A DNA stretch of 64,000 bases from an uncultured Clostridium sp. (GTDB lineage Bacteria > Bacillota > Clostridia > Clostridiales > Clostridiaceae): contig NZ_CAMQZG010000006.1 in the NCBI RefSeq assembly GCF_947039605.1, positions 1-64,000 on the forward strand, read 5' to 3'. Position 1 is the first letter of the stretch. Each line of letters starts with the position of its first letter. The notes under the pieces were generated by a model. The model made no database searches and had not been told where the DNA came from. It worked only from the letters and a program-made list of their open reading frames with translations. A program made the translations under genes and the position numbers. This document shows positions 1 to 9,099 of this stretch, piece after piece.

Positions 1-4
1 ATTA

Positions 5-50
5 TACGAAGCCCCGACTTCAAGTCTTTAGGCTAAGTGGTGGGTATTTC
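5..50 (+). mobile_element. Possible right end (RE hairpin) of an IS200/IS605-type element
   Basis: The first 50 bases read GAAGCCCC, GACTTCAAGTC, TTTAG, then GTGGTGGG and a closing TTTCAC. A GAAGCCC...TTTAG...GGG...TTCAC layout is what I remember for right-end hairpins and TnpB guide-RNA 3' ends of many IS605-family elements. The transposase would lie left of the window. The same bases are open in one frame from base 3 to a TGA at 129-131 (about 42 codons), so this could instead be the tail of an ordinary gene. Confidence 0.3.
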
Positions 51-363
51 ACTAGTATTATTTCAGAAATTGAAGATGAAATAGGGATTGTAAGTGATTT
101 AGATAAGAATTTTCCATCGGAAAAAGAATGAAAAAAGAATGTTTATTTTAGGCTTATATGGGATTAGTTACTTAGAGTATAAGGAAATATACATTAATAG
201 AAAAAGTTGTTTGAAAAATAAATTTGTTATATAGAATTAAGTATGTTACACTTATCAGGCAGCCAAAAGTGCTAGCAAAAAGTTTCATTTGGATAACTAG
301 TTTCTCAAGAAATTAGAGATTAATTATCAAGGTAGAATCTTTTAATTTTAGGAGGAATAAATT

Positions 364-516
364 ATGTCAGATAAAACAATAGTATGCAGAGATTGCAACG
401 AAGATTTCGTATTCACAACAGGTGAGCAAGAGTTCTACAAAGAAAAAGGATTCGATAACGAGCCTACAAGATGTGCTTCATGTAGAAGAGCTAGAAAAGA
501 GCAAAACAGAAGATAA
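364..516 (+). CDS. Small zinc-ribbon protein, 50 aa
   Basis: The ATG follows a strong AGGAGG ribosome binding site (about 350-356). The 50-residue product has two Cys pairs, CRDC near the N-terminus and CASC near the C-terminus, about 30 residues apart, and then a basic tail (RRARKEQNRR). This is the pattern of the small probable-zinc-binding family common in Clostridia. The Cys pairs should bind one zinc; the basic tail suggests nucleic acid or ribosome contact, which is inference. It is a single-gene unit closed by its own terminator. The function is not known. Confidence 0.85.
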   Translation: MSDKTIVCRDCNEDFVFTTGEQEFYKEKGFDNEPTRCASCRRARKEQNRR

Positions 517-528
517 TTCTGATATTAT

Positions 529-560
529 AAGGTTGTAACTTAGGTTGCAATCTTTTTTTT
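529..560 (+). terminator. Terminator of the zinc-ribbon gene
   Basis: An 11-bp stem (AAGGTTGTAAC with GTTGCAATCTT, two G-U pairs) is followed by a run of T. Confidence 0.8.
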
Positions 561-606
561 ATTTAAGCATAAATTATAATAAAAATATTTTTATGTTTTA
601 AAATCA

Positions 607-636
607 TTGACAGTTCAAGTAAAAAAATAATATAAT
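607..636 (+). promoter_or_regulatory. Sigma-A promoter of the metG T-box leader
   Basis: A perfect -35 TTGACA (607-612) and a perfect -10 TATAAT (631-636) are 18 bases apart. Transcription should start near 643, giving a leader of about 360 bases. Confidence 0.8.
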
Positions 637-642
637 CAGATA

Positions 643-980
643 TAAGATATATGCTAAGAAGAGAAGAGTAATTAAGTTAAATGTGCAAGAGAGAGCTGGG
701 GTGCTGAAAACCAGACACAGGAAACTATATGAAGATGGTCTTGGAGCATATTCTCTGAGGAAAACCTCTAAAGAGAGTACGGGAGCAACCGTTATATTGC
801 TGAGTAATGATTTTTTTGCATAACAACAAAAAATCATATTGTTTATTGCGTAATTAATTTGTATTTTAGATATGCAAAGAAAGATTTACTTGCAGAGATA
901 GTCTTAGTGATAAGATTATATGTTTAGAGTGGTAACGCGTAGCTAACGCCTCTATGGGATATTCCTGTAGGGGTTTTTTT
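643..980 (+). promoter_or_regulatory. T-box riboswitch leader of metG
   Basis: The Stem I base pairs AGAGAG (about 690-695) with UUCUCU (751-756). A Stem IIA/B-type segment follows, ACGGGAGCAACCGUUA then UUGCU, in which AGCAA and UUGCU can form the pseudoknot. The T-box core reads AGAGUGGUAACGCG (925-938). A competing terminator (949-980) ends in seven T. The variable base of the UGGN motif is U, which pairs with a tRNA whose discriminator is A. T-boxes read uncharged tRNA and allow read-through when the amino acid is short. The specifier is not obvious: the expected region reads GGAGCAUA just before UUCUCU, without an AUG. Confidence 0.88.
949..980 (+). terminator. Regulated terminator of the T-box
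   Basis: CCTCTATGGGA and TCCTGTAGGGG form the stem, followed by seven T. The 5' side overlaps the region needed for the antiterminator. Confidence 0.8.
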
Positions 981-1006
981 ATATAATTTATTAGGAGGAT
1001 TTAAAG

Positions 1007-2953
1007 ATGAGTAAGAAATTTTATATCACAACACCTATCTATTATCCATCAGCAAAACTACATATAGGAAATACCTATACAACAGTAGCAGCTGATGCAC
1101 TAGCAAGATTTAAAAGATTAACAGGGCATGATGTTATGTTCCTAACAGGTTCAGATGAACATGGACAAAAAATTCAAAGAAAAGCAGAAGAAAAAGGCAT
1201 AGCTCCAATAGAGTATGTTAATGAAATGGTTGCTGGAATTAAAGATTTATGGACAATGATGGATATTGATTATGATAAGTTTATAAGAACTACTGATGAT
1301 TATCACATGAAAACTGTTCAAAAAATATTTACTAAGCTTTTTGAGCAAGGAGATATTTATAAATCATCATATGAGGGACTTTACTGTACTCCATGTGAAT
1401 CATTCTGGACAGAAGGTCAACTTGTTAATGGAAATTGCCCAGACTGTGGCAGACCAGTTGAAACAGCTAAAGAAGAAGCTTACTTCTTTAAAATGAGCAA
1501 GTATGCGGATAGATTAATCAAACACATAGAAGATAATCCACACTTCATACAACCAGAATCAAGAAAAAATGAGATGCTTAATAACTTCTTAAGACCAGGT
1601 CTTCAAGACTTATGTGTTTCTAGAACAAGTTTTAACTGGGGAATTCCAGTAGAATTTGATCCAGGTCATGTAACATATGTATGGATTGATGCTTTATCAA
1701 ACTATATAACTGCACTTGGATATGGTCAAGAAGATGATTCATTATTTAAGAAATTCTGGCCTGCAGATGTTCACTTAATAGGAAAAGATATTTTAAGATT
1801 CCACACAATATATTGGCCAATAATGTTAATGGCTCTTGGTGAAGAATTACCAGAGCAAGTATTTGGACATGGTTGGTTACTAGTTGATGGTGGGAAAATG
1901 TCTAAATCTAAAGGGAATGTTGTAGACCCAGTAGTTTTAATTAATGAATTTGGAGTAGACCCAGTTAGATATTACTTATTAAGAGAAATTCCATTTGGTT
2001 CAGATGGTTTATTTAATAATGAAACATTTATCAAGAAAACAAATTCAGACCTTGCAAATGATCTTGGAAACTTATTATCAAGAACAATAGCAATGGTATG
2101 CAAGTATTTTGATGGAGTTATTCCTGCGCCAACAGCTAAAGAAGCAATAGATGATGAATTATCAAATCTTGCACTTGCTACAGCTAAAAAAGTTGAAACT
2201 TGTATGGAAACTTATAAAATACCAGAAGCACTTGCATCAATATGGGAACTTGTAAGTAGATCAAACAAGTACATTGATGAAACAATGCCTTGGGTTCTTG
2301 CTAAAGATGAAGAAAAGAAAGAAAGACTTGGAACTGTTATGTATAACTTAATGGAATCATTAAGATTTACATCAGTTTTAGTATCATCATTCTTACCTTC
2401 AACAAGTAAAAAAATAAATGAACAGCTAAAAACAGATGTTACTACATGGGAAAGTCTTTCATCATTTGATGGAACAAAAGCTGGAACAATTGTAGAAAAA
2501 GGTGAAGTTATCTTCCCAAGAATAGATGTTGAAGCTAAACTTGCAGAACTTGAAGAGTTAAGATTAAAAACTCTTGCAGAGGCGAAAGCAGCTGTAAATG
2601 AGGAAGTTATAAAAAATCCAATCAAAGAAGAAATCACAATAGATGATTTTGAGAAGATTGATTTAAGAGTTGTTAAAGTTCTTGAATGTGAGCCAGTTAA
2701 AAAGGCTAAAAAACTTCTTAAACTTAAAGTTGATATAGCAGGCGAAGAAAGACAAGTAATTTCAGGTATAGCTATGCACTACAAGCCAGAAGATTTAATT
2801 GGTAAGTATGTTGTTTTAGTTGCTAACTTAAAACCTGTAACACTTAGAGGTGAGTTATCTCAAGGGATGATCCTTGCAGCAGCTCCATCTGATGATTCAG
2901 AGTTACTACTTGTTAATCCAGGTGAATTAAAAACAGGAAGCCAAGTAAGATAA
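1007..2953 (+). CDS. metG: Methionyl-tRNA synthetase
   Basis: This cytoplasmic enzyme charges tRNA-Met with methionine. The 648-residue product is the full bacterial form. The class I signature HIGN is at about residues 19-22 and KMSKS at 297-301. The zinc-binding Cys are at about 127, 130, 144 and 147 (CTPC and CPDC). A C-terminal EMAP-II-like tRNA-binding domain covers about 540-648. The ATG follows AGGAGG. The gene sits behind a T-box leader, and its own terminator separates it from the second MetRS gene. In Bacillus, metG is followed directly by tatD; here about 11.7 kb lies between them. Confidence 0.98.
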   Translation: MSKKFYITTPIYYPSAKLHIGNTYTTVAADALARFKRLTGHDVMFLTGSDEHGQKIQRKAEEKGIAPIEYVNEMVAGIKDLWTMMDIDYDKFIRTTDDYHMKTVQKIFTKLFEQGDIYKSSYEGLYCTPCESFWTEGQLVNGNCPDCGRPVETAKEEAYFFKMSKYADRLIKHIEDNPHFIQPESRKNEMLNNFLRPGLQDLCVSRTSFNWGIPVEFDPGHVTYVWIDALSNYITALGYGQEDDSLFKKFWPADVHLIGKDILRFHTIYWPIMLMALGEELPEQVFGHGWLLVDGGKMSKSKGNVVDPVVLINEFGVDPVRYYLLREIPFGSDGLFNNETFIKKTNSDLANDLGNLLSRTIAMVCKYFDGVIPAPTAKEAIDDELSNLALATAKKVETCMETYKIPEALASIWELVSRSNKYIDETMPWVLAKDEEKKERLGTVMYNLMESLRFTSVLVSSFLPSTSKKINEQLKTDVTTWESLSSFDGTKAGTIVEKGEVIFPRIDVEAKLAELEELRLKTLAEAKAAVNEEVIKNPIKEEITIDDFEKIDLRVVKVLECEPVKKAKKLLKLKVDIAGEERQVISGIAMHYKPEDLIGKYVVLVANLKPVTLRGELSQGMILAAAPSDDSELLLVNPGELKTGSQVR

Positions 2954-2975
2954 TTGACTTTTTTAAATATACATT

Positions 2976-3015
2976 AGAGCTTTCCAAAGCTATTTTCTTT
3001 GGTGAGCTCTTTTTT
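2976..3015 (+). terminator. Terminator of metG
   Basis: AGAGCT / AGCTCT and CCAAAG / CTTTGG form an interrupted stem followed by six T. Confidence 0.8.
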
Positions 3016-3035
3016 GAAATTTGGGGGTAAAAAGT

Positions 3036-4583
3036 ATGAAAGTTGTAATAGGAAATGCATGGCCATATGCAAATGGACCGTTGCATATAGGAAGAATTTC
3101 TTCATGGTTACCAGGTGATGTTGTAGCTAGGTATCATAGGGCTAAAGGGGATGAGGTTGTATTTGTATCAGGTTCGGATTGTCATGGTGAACTTGTGCTG
3201 AAAAAGGCAAATTCAATAAAAAAATCACCGAAATTTGTTAGTGATTATTATCATGAAAAATTTAAGGAAAACTTTATAGATTTAGATTTTTCTTTTGATA
3301 ATTTTGCAAAAACAAGTGGAGAGTATCATAAAAAACAGGTGAAAATTTTTATAGAGCAGTTATATATGAAGGGGCTTATATATTCTAAAAATGTAGAAAT
3401 TGATTTTTGTGATAATTGTAATGAAGAAATTGGAGATAGATTTATAGTAAACAATCTCCATATTGTTTGTGGTAAAAAGGTTTCTAAAAGAACTGTGGAT
3501 AAATTGTTCTTTAAGTTATCCACATTTGAAAATTATCTTAATGAAATTATTAGTAAAAATCTTGAGTGGAGAGAGAATGCAATTAAACTTACACAAAGAT
3601 ATCTCGATGAAGGGCTAAGAGATAGAGTTCTTAGTAGAGAGATTGAATGGGGAATTGAAATTCCTATAAAAGATTTTGAAGATAAAAAAGTATTTGTTTG
3701 GATTGAAGCTGTAATGGGATATATGACAGCTTCAAAAGAGATAATAGAGGAAAGAAAAGAAGATTTTGAAGAGTACTGGAATAATGAGAATTCAAGGGTT
3801 TATTTATTTCATGGAAAAGAAAATATACCATTTCATACAGTAGTAATGCCATCTATAATAGCAGGTCTTGGGTATCTGAATTGTAATCTTAGAATTTTAT
3901 CATCAGAGCATATGGATTTAGAAGGAAAAAAGTTTTCTAGTAATAGAAACTGGGTTGTTTGGCTTGATCATTTACTTAAAAACTATGAAACAGATACTAT
4001 AAGATATTATCTTTTAACTCATGGTGCAGAAAAAAGAAATTCTAATTTTACTTGGAGAGATTTTATAAATACTCATAATATTGAGCTTTTAGGTATTCAT
4101 GGTAATTTTATAAATAGGACTCTAAGTTTTATTGATAAATACTATAATGGAAAACTTCCAAAGCAAAGGTTAAATAAAAGCATAGAAGTTTTAATAAAAG
4201 AAGTTTATGAATCAACATCAAAAGATATAGAAAAAGGTGATTTAGTAAAGGCATCAAGAGATATTTTAAACCTTTCGATTAAAGGAAATGAGTATTTTGA
4301 TAATGAAAAACCTTGGATTGCATTTAGAAATGACCCGAGTAGATGCAAAGAAGTTATATATAATTGTGCATTGATAGTTTTGAATTTATCTAATTTATTG
4401 AATCCAATAATCCCTAAAACAGCATCTGAAATTAGAAAAATGCTTAATATGGATGAAATATCTTATGAATTTGAGTATGTACAGGATTTTAACATAAGCA
4501 AAGTTAAGTTCTTATTTACAAGAATAGAAAAAAGAAAAGTAAGTGAAGAGATTGCTAGGTTAAAAATGAATAGAAACAAATAG
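3036..4583 (+). CDS. Second methionyl-tRNA synthetase-like protein (MetRS2, archaeal/eukaryal-type motifs)
   Basis: The 515-residue product has a MetRS core: a WPYANGPLHIGR start (HIG at 17-19), an ISSWLPGD stretch, and an anticodon-binding alpha domain with a W near ENAIK. The KMSKS position reads KFSSNRN (299-305), like the KFSKSR form of archaeal, eukaryal and MetRS2 enzymes. The zinc knuckle keeps CDNC but shows only one further Cys (HIVC). The C-terminal EMAP domain is absent. The ATG at 3036 is chosen over a TTG at 3021 because GGGGG lies 9 bases upstream of it. It could be a functional, inhibitor-resistant second MetRS or a specialised paralogue. The missing Lys/Ser in the signature leaves charging activity uncertain. 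Confidence 0.8.
   Translation: MKVVIGNAWPYANGPLHIGRISSWLPGDVVARYHRAKGDEVVFVSGSDCHGELVLKKANSIKKSPKFVSDYYHEKFKENFIDLDFSFDNFAKTSGEYHKKQVKIFIEQLYMKGLIYSKNVEIDFCDNCNEEIGDRFIVNNLHIVCGKKVSKRTVDKLFFKLSTFENYLNEIISKNLEWRENAIKLTQRYLDEGLRDRVLSREIEWGIEIPIKDFEDKKVFVWIEAVMGYMTASKEIIEERKEDFEEYWNNENSRVYLFHGKENIPFHTVVMPSIIAGLGYLNCNLRILSSEHMDLEGKKFSSNRNWVVWLDHLLKNYETDTIRYYLLTHGAEKRNSNFTWRDFINTHNIELLGIHGNFINRTLSFIDKYYNGKLPKQRLNKSIEVLIKEVYESTSKDIEKGDLVKASRDILNLSIKGNEYFDNEKPWIAFRNDPSRCKEVIYNCALIVLNLSNLLNPIIPKTASEIRKMLNMDEISYEFEYVQDFNISKVKFLFTRIEKRKVSEEIARLKMNRNK
3494..3524. promoter_or_regulatory. Inverted pair of perfect DnaA-box sequences inside the second MetRS gene
   Basis: TGTGGATAA (3494-3502) and TTATCCACA (3516-3524) face each other 13 bases apart. 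Both match TTATNCACA exactly. They lie in coding sequence, so chance is possible, but two similar pairs occur at 44.9 and 63.0 kb. Confidence 0.4.
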
Positions 4584-4590
4584 AAATATA

Positions 4591-4622
4591 AAATGACTAG
4601 AAGAAAAACTAGTCATTTTTTA
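4591..4622 (+). terminator. Terminator of the second MetRS gene
   Basis: AAATGACTAG and CTAGTCATTT form a stem with a T run. Confidence 0.85.
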
Positions 4623-4806
4623 TAAATAAGTGTAGAAAAATTTGAATTTACTCGTTTTTTGTCAAAAATAAAAAATTGTCTAGTTAAATTAGTTTTTTTA
4701 CTTAATTTAATGAAAATATGGTATTTATTAGAGTTTAAAACTAATTTTAGTTAATAAACTTTTAATAAATTTTGCTTTTTATGTAAATTTAAATATTTAA
4801 TCTCGT

Positions 4807-4835
4807 TTGAATAAAGAAATTAATAGGCATATACT
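4807..4835 (+). promoter_or_regulatory. Promoter of glsA
   Basis: -35 TTGAAT (4807-4812), 17-base spacer, -10 TATACT (4830-4835). The rest of the 4623-4888 gap is plain AT-rich DNA. Confidence 0.65.
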
Positions 4836-4888
4836 AAGCATATCTTCATGTAAGATAGAACGTATAATTAACTAAGGATGTGATTCAA

Positions 4889-5815
4889 ATGGAAAAAATA
4901 TTAGAGAGAATTGTAGAACAAAATAGAAAACATATAGAAGACGGTGCTGTTGCAACTTACATACCTAAGCTTGCTGAAGTAGATAAAAATCTTTTAGGTG
5001 TAGCAATTATTGATACTAGAGATGGAGAAAAAGAATACGGATTTGGAGATTTTAATCATAAATTTGCAATTGAAAGTACATCAAAAGTATTAACATTAGT
5101 ATTAGCTATATTAGATAATGGGCTTGAAGCAGTATTTGATAAAATTGGAACAGAACCAACACACTTTGCATTTAACTCAATATTAAATATGGAAATTAGA
5201 GAAAGTGCAAAACCAACTAATCCATTTATAAATGCTGGAGCAATTGCTGTAACATCAATGATTAAAGGAAGTAGTGTAGAGGAAAGAGTTGATAGAATTC
5301 TTAAATTTATGAGAAAACTTGCTAACAATGATGATATATATGTAAATGATGAATTATTTTTATCAGAAAAAGAAACAGGAAATATAAATAGATCACTTGC
5401 TTATTACATGGAAGGTCATGATATGATGCAAGGAAGTGTTGATGATATCTTAGATGTTTATTTCCAGCAGTGTTCAATAGAAATTACAGCTATGGACCTT
5501 GCAAGAATGGGATCAGTACTTGCTAATAAAGGTACACTTCCATGGTCAGGAGAAAAAATATTAGAGCCAGAAGTAGCAGCGATGATTAAAGGACTTATGA
5601 CAACATGTGGACTTTATGATGAGTCAGGAAGTTTTGCTGTAAATATCGGAATTCCATCAAAAAGTGGAGTCGGCGGAGGAATAATGGCCATCGTTCCAAA
5701 TAAAATGGGAATAGGTATATTTGGACCAGCATTATCAGTAGCAGGAAATAGCGTGGCTGGTATGGGAATTCTTAAGGATATTTCAAGAGAATTAAAATTA
5801 GATATATTTGAATAA
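4889..5815 (+). CDS. glsA: Glutaminase
   Basis: This enzyme hydrolyses glutamine to glutamate and ammonia. The 308-residue length fits the family. The serine beta-lactamase-like active site is visible as the SxxK motif in ESTSKVL, followed by the NPFINAGAIA stretch and the SKSGVGGGI motif near the C-terminus. The ATG at 4889 is preferred over a GTG at 4880 because AAGGA (4874-4878) is 10 bases before it. It lies beside two GadC-type exchangers. In E. coli, glutaminase YbaS and GadC form a glutamine-driven acid resistance system, so ammonia release coupled to Gln/Glu exchange is a reasonable inference here. No glutamate decarboxylase is in the window. Confidence 0.95.
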   Translation: MEKILERIVEQNRKHIEDGAVATYIPKLAEVDKNLLGVAIIDTRDGEKEYGFGDFNHKFAIESTSKVLTLVLAILDNGLEAVFDKIGTEPTHFAFNSILNMEIRESAKPTNPFINAGAIAVTSMIKGSSVEERVDRILKFMRKLANNDDIYVNDELFLSEKETGNINRSLAYYMEGHDMMQGSVDDILDVYFQQCSIEITAMDLARMGSVLANKGTLPWSGEKILEPEVAAMIKGLMTTCGLYDESGSFAVNIGIPSKSGVGGGIMAIVPNKMGIGIFGPALSVAGNSVAGMGILKDISRELKLDIFE

Positions 5816-5831
5816 AGTATAATTTTTATAG

Positions 5832-5884
5832 AAAGGTATCTATATGACTGATAATAAATTCAGTCATATAGATACCTTTTTTAT
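5832..5884 (+). terminator. Terminator of glsA
   Basis: A 19-bp near-perfect stem (AAAGGTATCTATATGACTG and its complement) ends in a T run. Confidence 0.9.
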
Positions 5885-6155
5885 TTTTTCTAAAATGTAA
5901 ATAATATATCGGTAGTGAATTATAAGGGAATCAATCTTTAATGTGAAAAACATTGTACAAAGTGGATTTAAGTTGATTTAAGAAGAATTTATTCAATTGA
6001 TAGTATAAGACTGAAAATTAATAAAAATGCTTTAAATTAAACTGTGGTGCTTTGGGAATTCCTATTAAGGAATAAAAAAAATTTATTTGAAAAATGAAAG
6101 GATGATAATTGTTACTTAAGTTATAGTTTTTATGATTTTAAAATAAGAAATGCAC
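5885..6155. other. Gene-free AT-rich spacer
   Basis: I see no open frame with a ribosome binding site, no RNA element and no clear repeat between the glsA terminator and the convergent gadC terminator. Confidence 0.5.
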
Positions 6156-6210
6156 AAAAAAAGACCTCATAGATTACTTGGATTTACAAGGTAATCTATG
6201 GGGTCTTTTT
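6156..6210 (-). terminator. Terminator of the first gadC-like gene
   Basis: AAAAAAGACCTCATAGATTA pairs with its complement across an 11-base loop; on the minus strand it ends in a T run just after the stop codon. Confidence 0.85.
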
Positions 6211-6216
6211 AGTTTA

Positions 6217-7641
6217 TTATTTTGTATCTAATTTCATGTGTTTTTTTCCATAAGCTCCGTAGATTATGAAAGGTATAGCAATTACTATTACCCAAGCAAC
6301 TATTAATATTGTTTCGTACTCTTTTGGTTGAGAACCTGTCAATGATGAAGGTGGTACGAATGATATTATTAATGCTCCTATTGAAACAATGAAACCAACA
6401 ACAGCGATAATTGTTTTTCCAACTTTTCCACCTGGAACGTTGTAAGAACTTTTTAAATCTGAGTGATGATATACTTTGTTTAAGTAAGCAATGAAGAATA
6501 ATAAATATCCAACAAGGTAGATAACAACTGTTAATGACATTGATGTTAAGAATGACATATTACCACTTCCACCACTACCAAATGTTAGTACTGCAAACCA
6601 GAAACTAACGATAACAGCTTGTAATAATACAAGGTTAACTGGAACGTCATTTTTATTTACTTTTGCAAGAGCTTTTGGAAGTAATCCATGTTTTGCAGCA
6701 ACGTGCATACCATGAGATGGTCCAACAACCCAAGCACTAACTTCAGCAATAACACCAATAGCAATCATGAAACCAAGTATTCTTACTGGCCATGTAGCTG
6801 CAGTGAATAATGCAAATATTACTGAGTAAGTTTGAACAACACCGGCACTTAAGTTAAGCTTGTCTGCAGGAATAGCAGCAGCAATTGTAAGTCCACCAAG
6901 TGTGTTTAATACGATAGCCATGATAACTAATATTAACATTGCTAATGGGTAGTCTCTATTTGGATTTTTCATTTCGTATACGTGAACAGCTGAAGATTCA
7001 ACTCCCATATATCCTAATATAAATGATACAAATACAACTAATGTACTAGCTTTACTGAAATCTGGTACGAATGTGGCAGCACTAACTACAACATGTATTG
7101 GATTTCCGCTTGTTACATAGTAAAGACCAAGTATTAATAAGATTATAGCTGGTATTAATATACCTACGAAGAATCCTATTTTAGATATAAGAGCTGTGTA
7201 CTTAGTTCCACCAAATTGTGAGAATGTAAGTGCCCAGAATATGATTATCATTGTTGTGAATTTAATTGTAGGGTCAGTATTCATTGCTGGCCAGTTAAAT
7301 ACATATGATAATGCTCCAACGATAAAGTATAGCATTGGTGTAAATCCAACAGTTATTTGGAACCATTGGAAGAATATGTGAGCGAAACCCCACATTTTAC
7401 CAAGAGAGTTAGCAGTCCAAGTGAATATTCCACCCTCTTCCCAGCCTTCTGTAGTAGCCATCTCAGCAGCACAAAGCGCAACTGGTATGAACCATAAGAA
7501 TCCACCAAATATTAAGAAGAATGCTAAGTGGAATCCTGATGTAGCGAATGTAGGATACTCATAAACTGTCATAACCATTGTTGCAGTTATGGCAAAGAAT
7601 CCTAATAGTGATAGTGATTTTTCATTGCTTTTATCAGCCAT
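6217..7641 (-). CDS. gadC: GadC-type glutamate/GABA(Gln) antiporter, copy 1
   Basis: This is an inner-membrane APC-superfamily exchanger of 474 residues with about 12 membrane segments. The N-terminus (LGFFAITATMVM, VYEYPTFATSGF), the AAEMATTEGWEEGGIF stretch and the SQFGGTKYTA motif match E. coli GadC nearly word for word. E. coli GadC is 511 residues, and its last 40 form a plug that closes the channel at neutral pH. This protein stops after the last helix (KKHMKLDTK), so the plug is absent. The ATG follows AAAGGAG. It is the first half of a tandem duplication, and the 196-residue partner gene lies divergent to it. Glutaminase next door suggests Gln/Glu exchange. Confidence 0.92.
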   Translation of the reverse strand: MADKSNEKSLSLLGFFAITATMVMTVYEYPTFATSGFHLAFFLIFGGFLWFIPVALCAAEMATTEGWEEGGIFTWTANSLGKMWGFAHIFFQWFQITVGFTPMLYFIVGALSYVFNWPAMNTDPTIKFTTMIIIFWALTFSQFGGTKYTALISKIGFFVGILIPAIILLILGLYYVTSGNPIHVVVSAATFVPDFSKASTLVVFVSFILGYMGVESSAVHVYEMKNPNRDYPLAMLILVIMAIVLNTLGGLTIAAAIPADKLNLSAGVVQTYSVIFALFTAATWPVRILGFMIAIGVIAEVSAWVVGPSHGMHVAAKHGLLPKALAKVNKNDVPVNLVLLQAVIVSFWFAVLTFGSGGSGNMSFLTSMSLTVVIYLVGYLLFFIAYLNKVYHHSDLKSSYNVPGGKVGKTIIAVVGFIVSIGALIISFVPPSSLTGSQPKEYETILIVAWVIVIAIPFIIYGAYGKKHMKLDTK

Positions 7642-8448
7642 AATAAAAACTCCTTTCGAAATTGTTTGTACTTGGATGTTTTTATTTAGATGATTTAATT
7701 AATACGAAAAATTTAATCATACAATTTGCCTTATTAATTAAATTACTTAATATCAAATTAAAATTTGATATATTCTTGCAATCTTAAGTCAATAGTTATT
7801 TAGTTTTCAATAATCAATAAATAATTTCTATTCTAATTTTTTTTAAAACTTAAATTCCTAATGCTCAAGGTTTTGCTTTTAAATAAATTTCGTTTCCCAA
7901 GCACAATTGTGATTATAGACCTACTGAATTATTCTATAAATTTGCAAAAATGACCAAAATAGACCAAAAAAATTCAAAAAATAAGGAATACTGCATGATA
8001 ACTCGCATATTCTAAGTTTTACATAATATCGATAATTACATTTATTGAATTTTATGGTTATTCTTATAGTTGATATAATTTTTTGTAAAGAAATACAGTT
8101 GATAGTACTTTTAAAAGTGAAAAAAAAAAGGAATATTACGAATTTAGCAAATTTTACTTTTTTATATTTAGCTTATCTCAATTTAAAGACTTAAAAATGA
8201 ATAAATTACTATTGGATGTTACATAAAATTATGGAAAAACTATGTATTTTTTATTATGATTAATAAATTTAGTTATAAATAATTAGTTTTATAATTAAAT
8301 TTATTAATGAATAGAATATCTTTTTATCTATTTTTACAGTTTAAGTGAGTTGTACTTTCTATTTTTTAGGAATATAATCAGAAACAAAAGAAAGGGATTT
8401 TGAAGAAAATTCTTATCTTCAATTAAATAAAAGAAAAGAGTGATATTT
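7642..8448. other. Long AT-rich divergent regulatory region, copy 1
   Basis: This 807-base gap separates the divergent gadC copy 1 and the 196-residue membrane protein gene. About 70 bases upstream of gadC are similar to the matching stretch of copy 2 (GTTTGTACTTGGATGTTTTT). A near-perfect 22-bp palindrome, ATATCAAATT and AATTTGATAT, lies at 7750-7771 and is not in copy 2; it could be an operator. A TATAAT at about 8374 serves the rightward gene. I see no coding frame. Confidence 0.5.
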
Positions 8449-9039
8449 ATGAGCAATGTAAAAACTATTGTAATCACAAATATGATTTTAATGGTAATCG
8501 GTATTATAGTATTCGTAATTGGATACAGAGATAGAAATAAATTTAGAGATATACTAGCAAAGAAACGTAATGCAGATGAGTTTGAAGAAATAATAAATCT
8601 TGGTTATGGAAATTTTGTGAAGCAGGTATTGTTTTTTAAGTTTATTCCATTGATGATATTTGCAGAAGTTATATTTAGTTATTTTTATGGATTAGATAAA
8701 ACAACAATAACAGTACAAATTGTGAAACTTGCGATTGGAATAGGAGCTGGACTTATATATGCAGCATTCCAATGGAAATTTTACAATAACTTAGTTGCAA
8801 GAAATATGGAAGCATTTAAGAAGTTTTCATTTATGTATATTTACATAATAGTTAATGGTGTTATTGCTTGGGGAATTATGATTGGTGTAGCAGTTTCATA
8901 TATTCAAAATACTGAGTTCTTATATGGACTTGCACAATTCTTATCATGGATAATAGCAGGATTATTCTTTGGCTTAGTTGATTGGAATAAATCAAGAGTT
9001 AGATTTGCACATTATCTTGGAAAAAGAGTAAAAAGATAA
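8449..9039 (+). CDS. Membrane protein of unknown function, copy 1 (196 aa)
   Basis: I do not recognise this family. The protein has four or five hydrophobic segments (about 5-25, 63-83, 92-112, 127-147, 157-175), a charged stretch RDRNKFRDILAKKRNADEFEE after the first one and a basic C-terminus (KSRVRFAHYLGKR). The ATG at 8449 is chosen over an upstream GTG because the AAAGAG ribosome binding site fits it. It is transcribed away from gadC copy 1 and has a near-identical twin at 11.1 kb. Conserved pairing with gadC suggests a linked role in amino-acid exchange or pH stress; that is inference. Confidence 0.85.
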   Translation: MSNVKTIVITNMILMVIGIIVFVIGYRDRNKFRDILAKKRNADEFEEIINLGYGNFVKQVLFFKFIPLMIFAEVIFSYFYGLDKTTITVQIVKLAIGIGAGLIYAAFQWKFYNNLVARNMEAFKKFSFMYIYIIVNGVIAWGIMIGVAVSYIQNTEFLYGLAQFLSWIIAGLFFGLVDWNKSRVRFAHYLGKRVKR

Positions 9040-9043
9040 TTTA

Positions 9044-9073
9044 GAGCTTGGATGAAAATCTAAGCTTTTTTTC
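9044..9073 (+). terminator. Terminator of membrane protein copy 1
   Basis: AGCTTGGAT and ATCTAAGCT with a T run. Confidence 0.8.
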
Positions 9074-9099
9074 TTTTAATATATGATTTGAAATCAAAA

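Noticed and set aside
604..837. Minus-strand open frame of 77 codons
   Set aside because: It lies over the metG promoter and T-box leader on the opposite strand and has no credible ribosome binding site.
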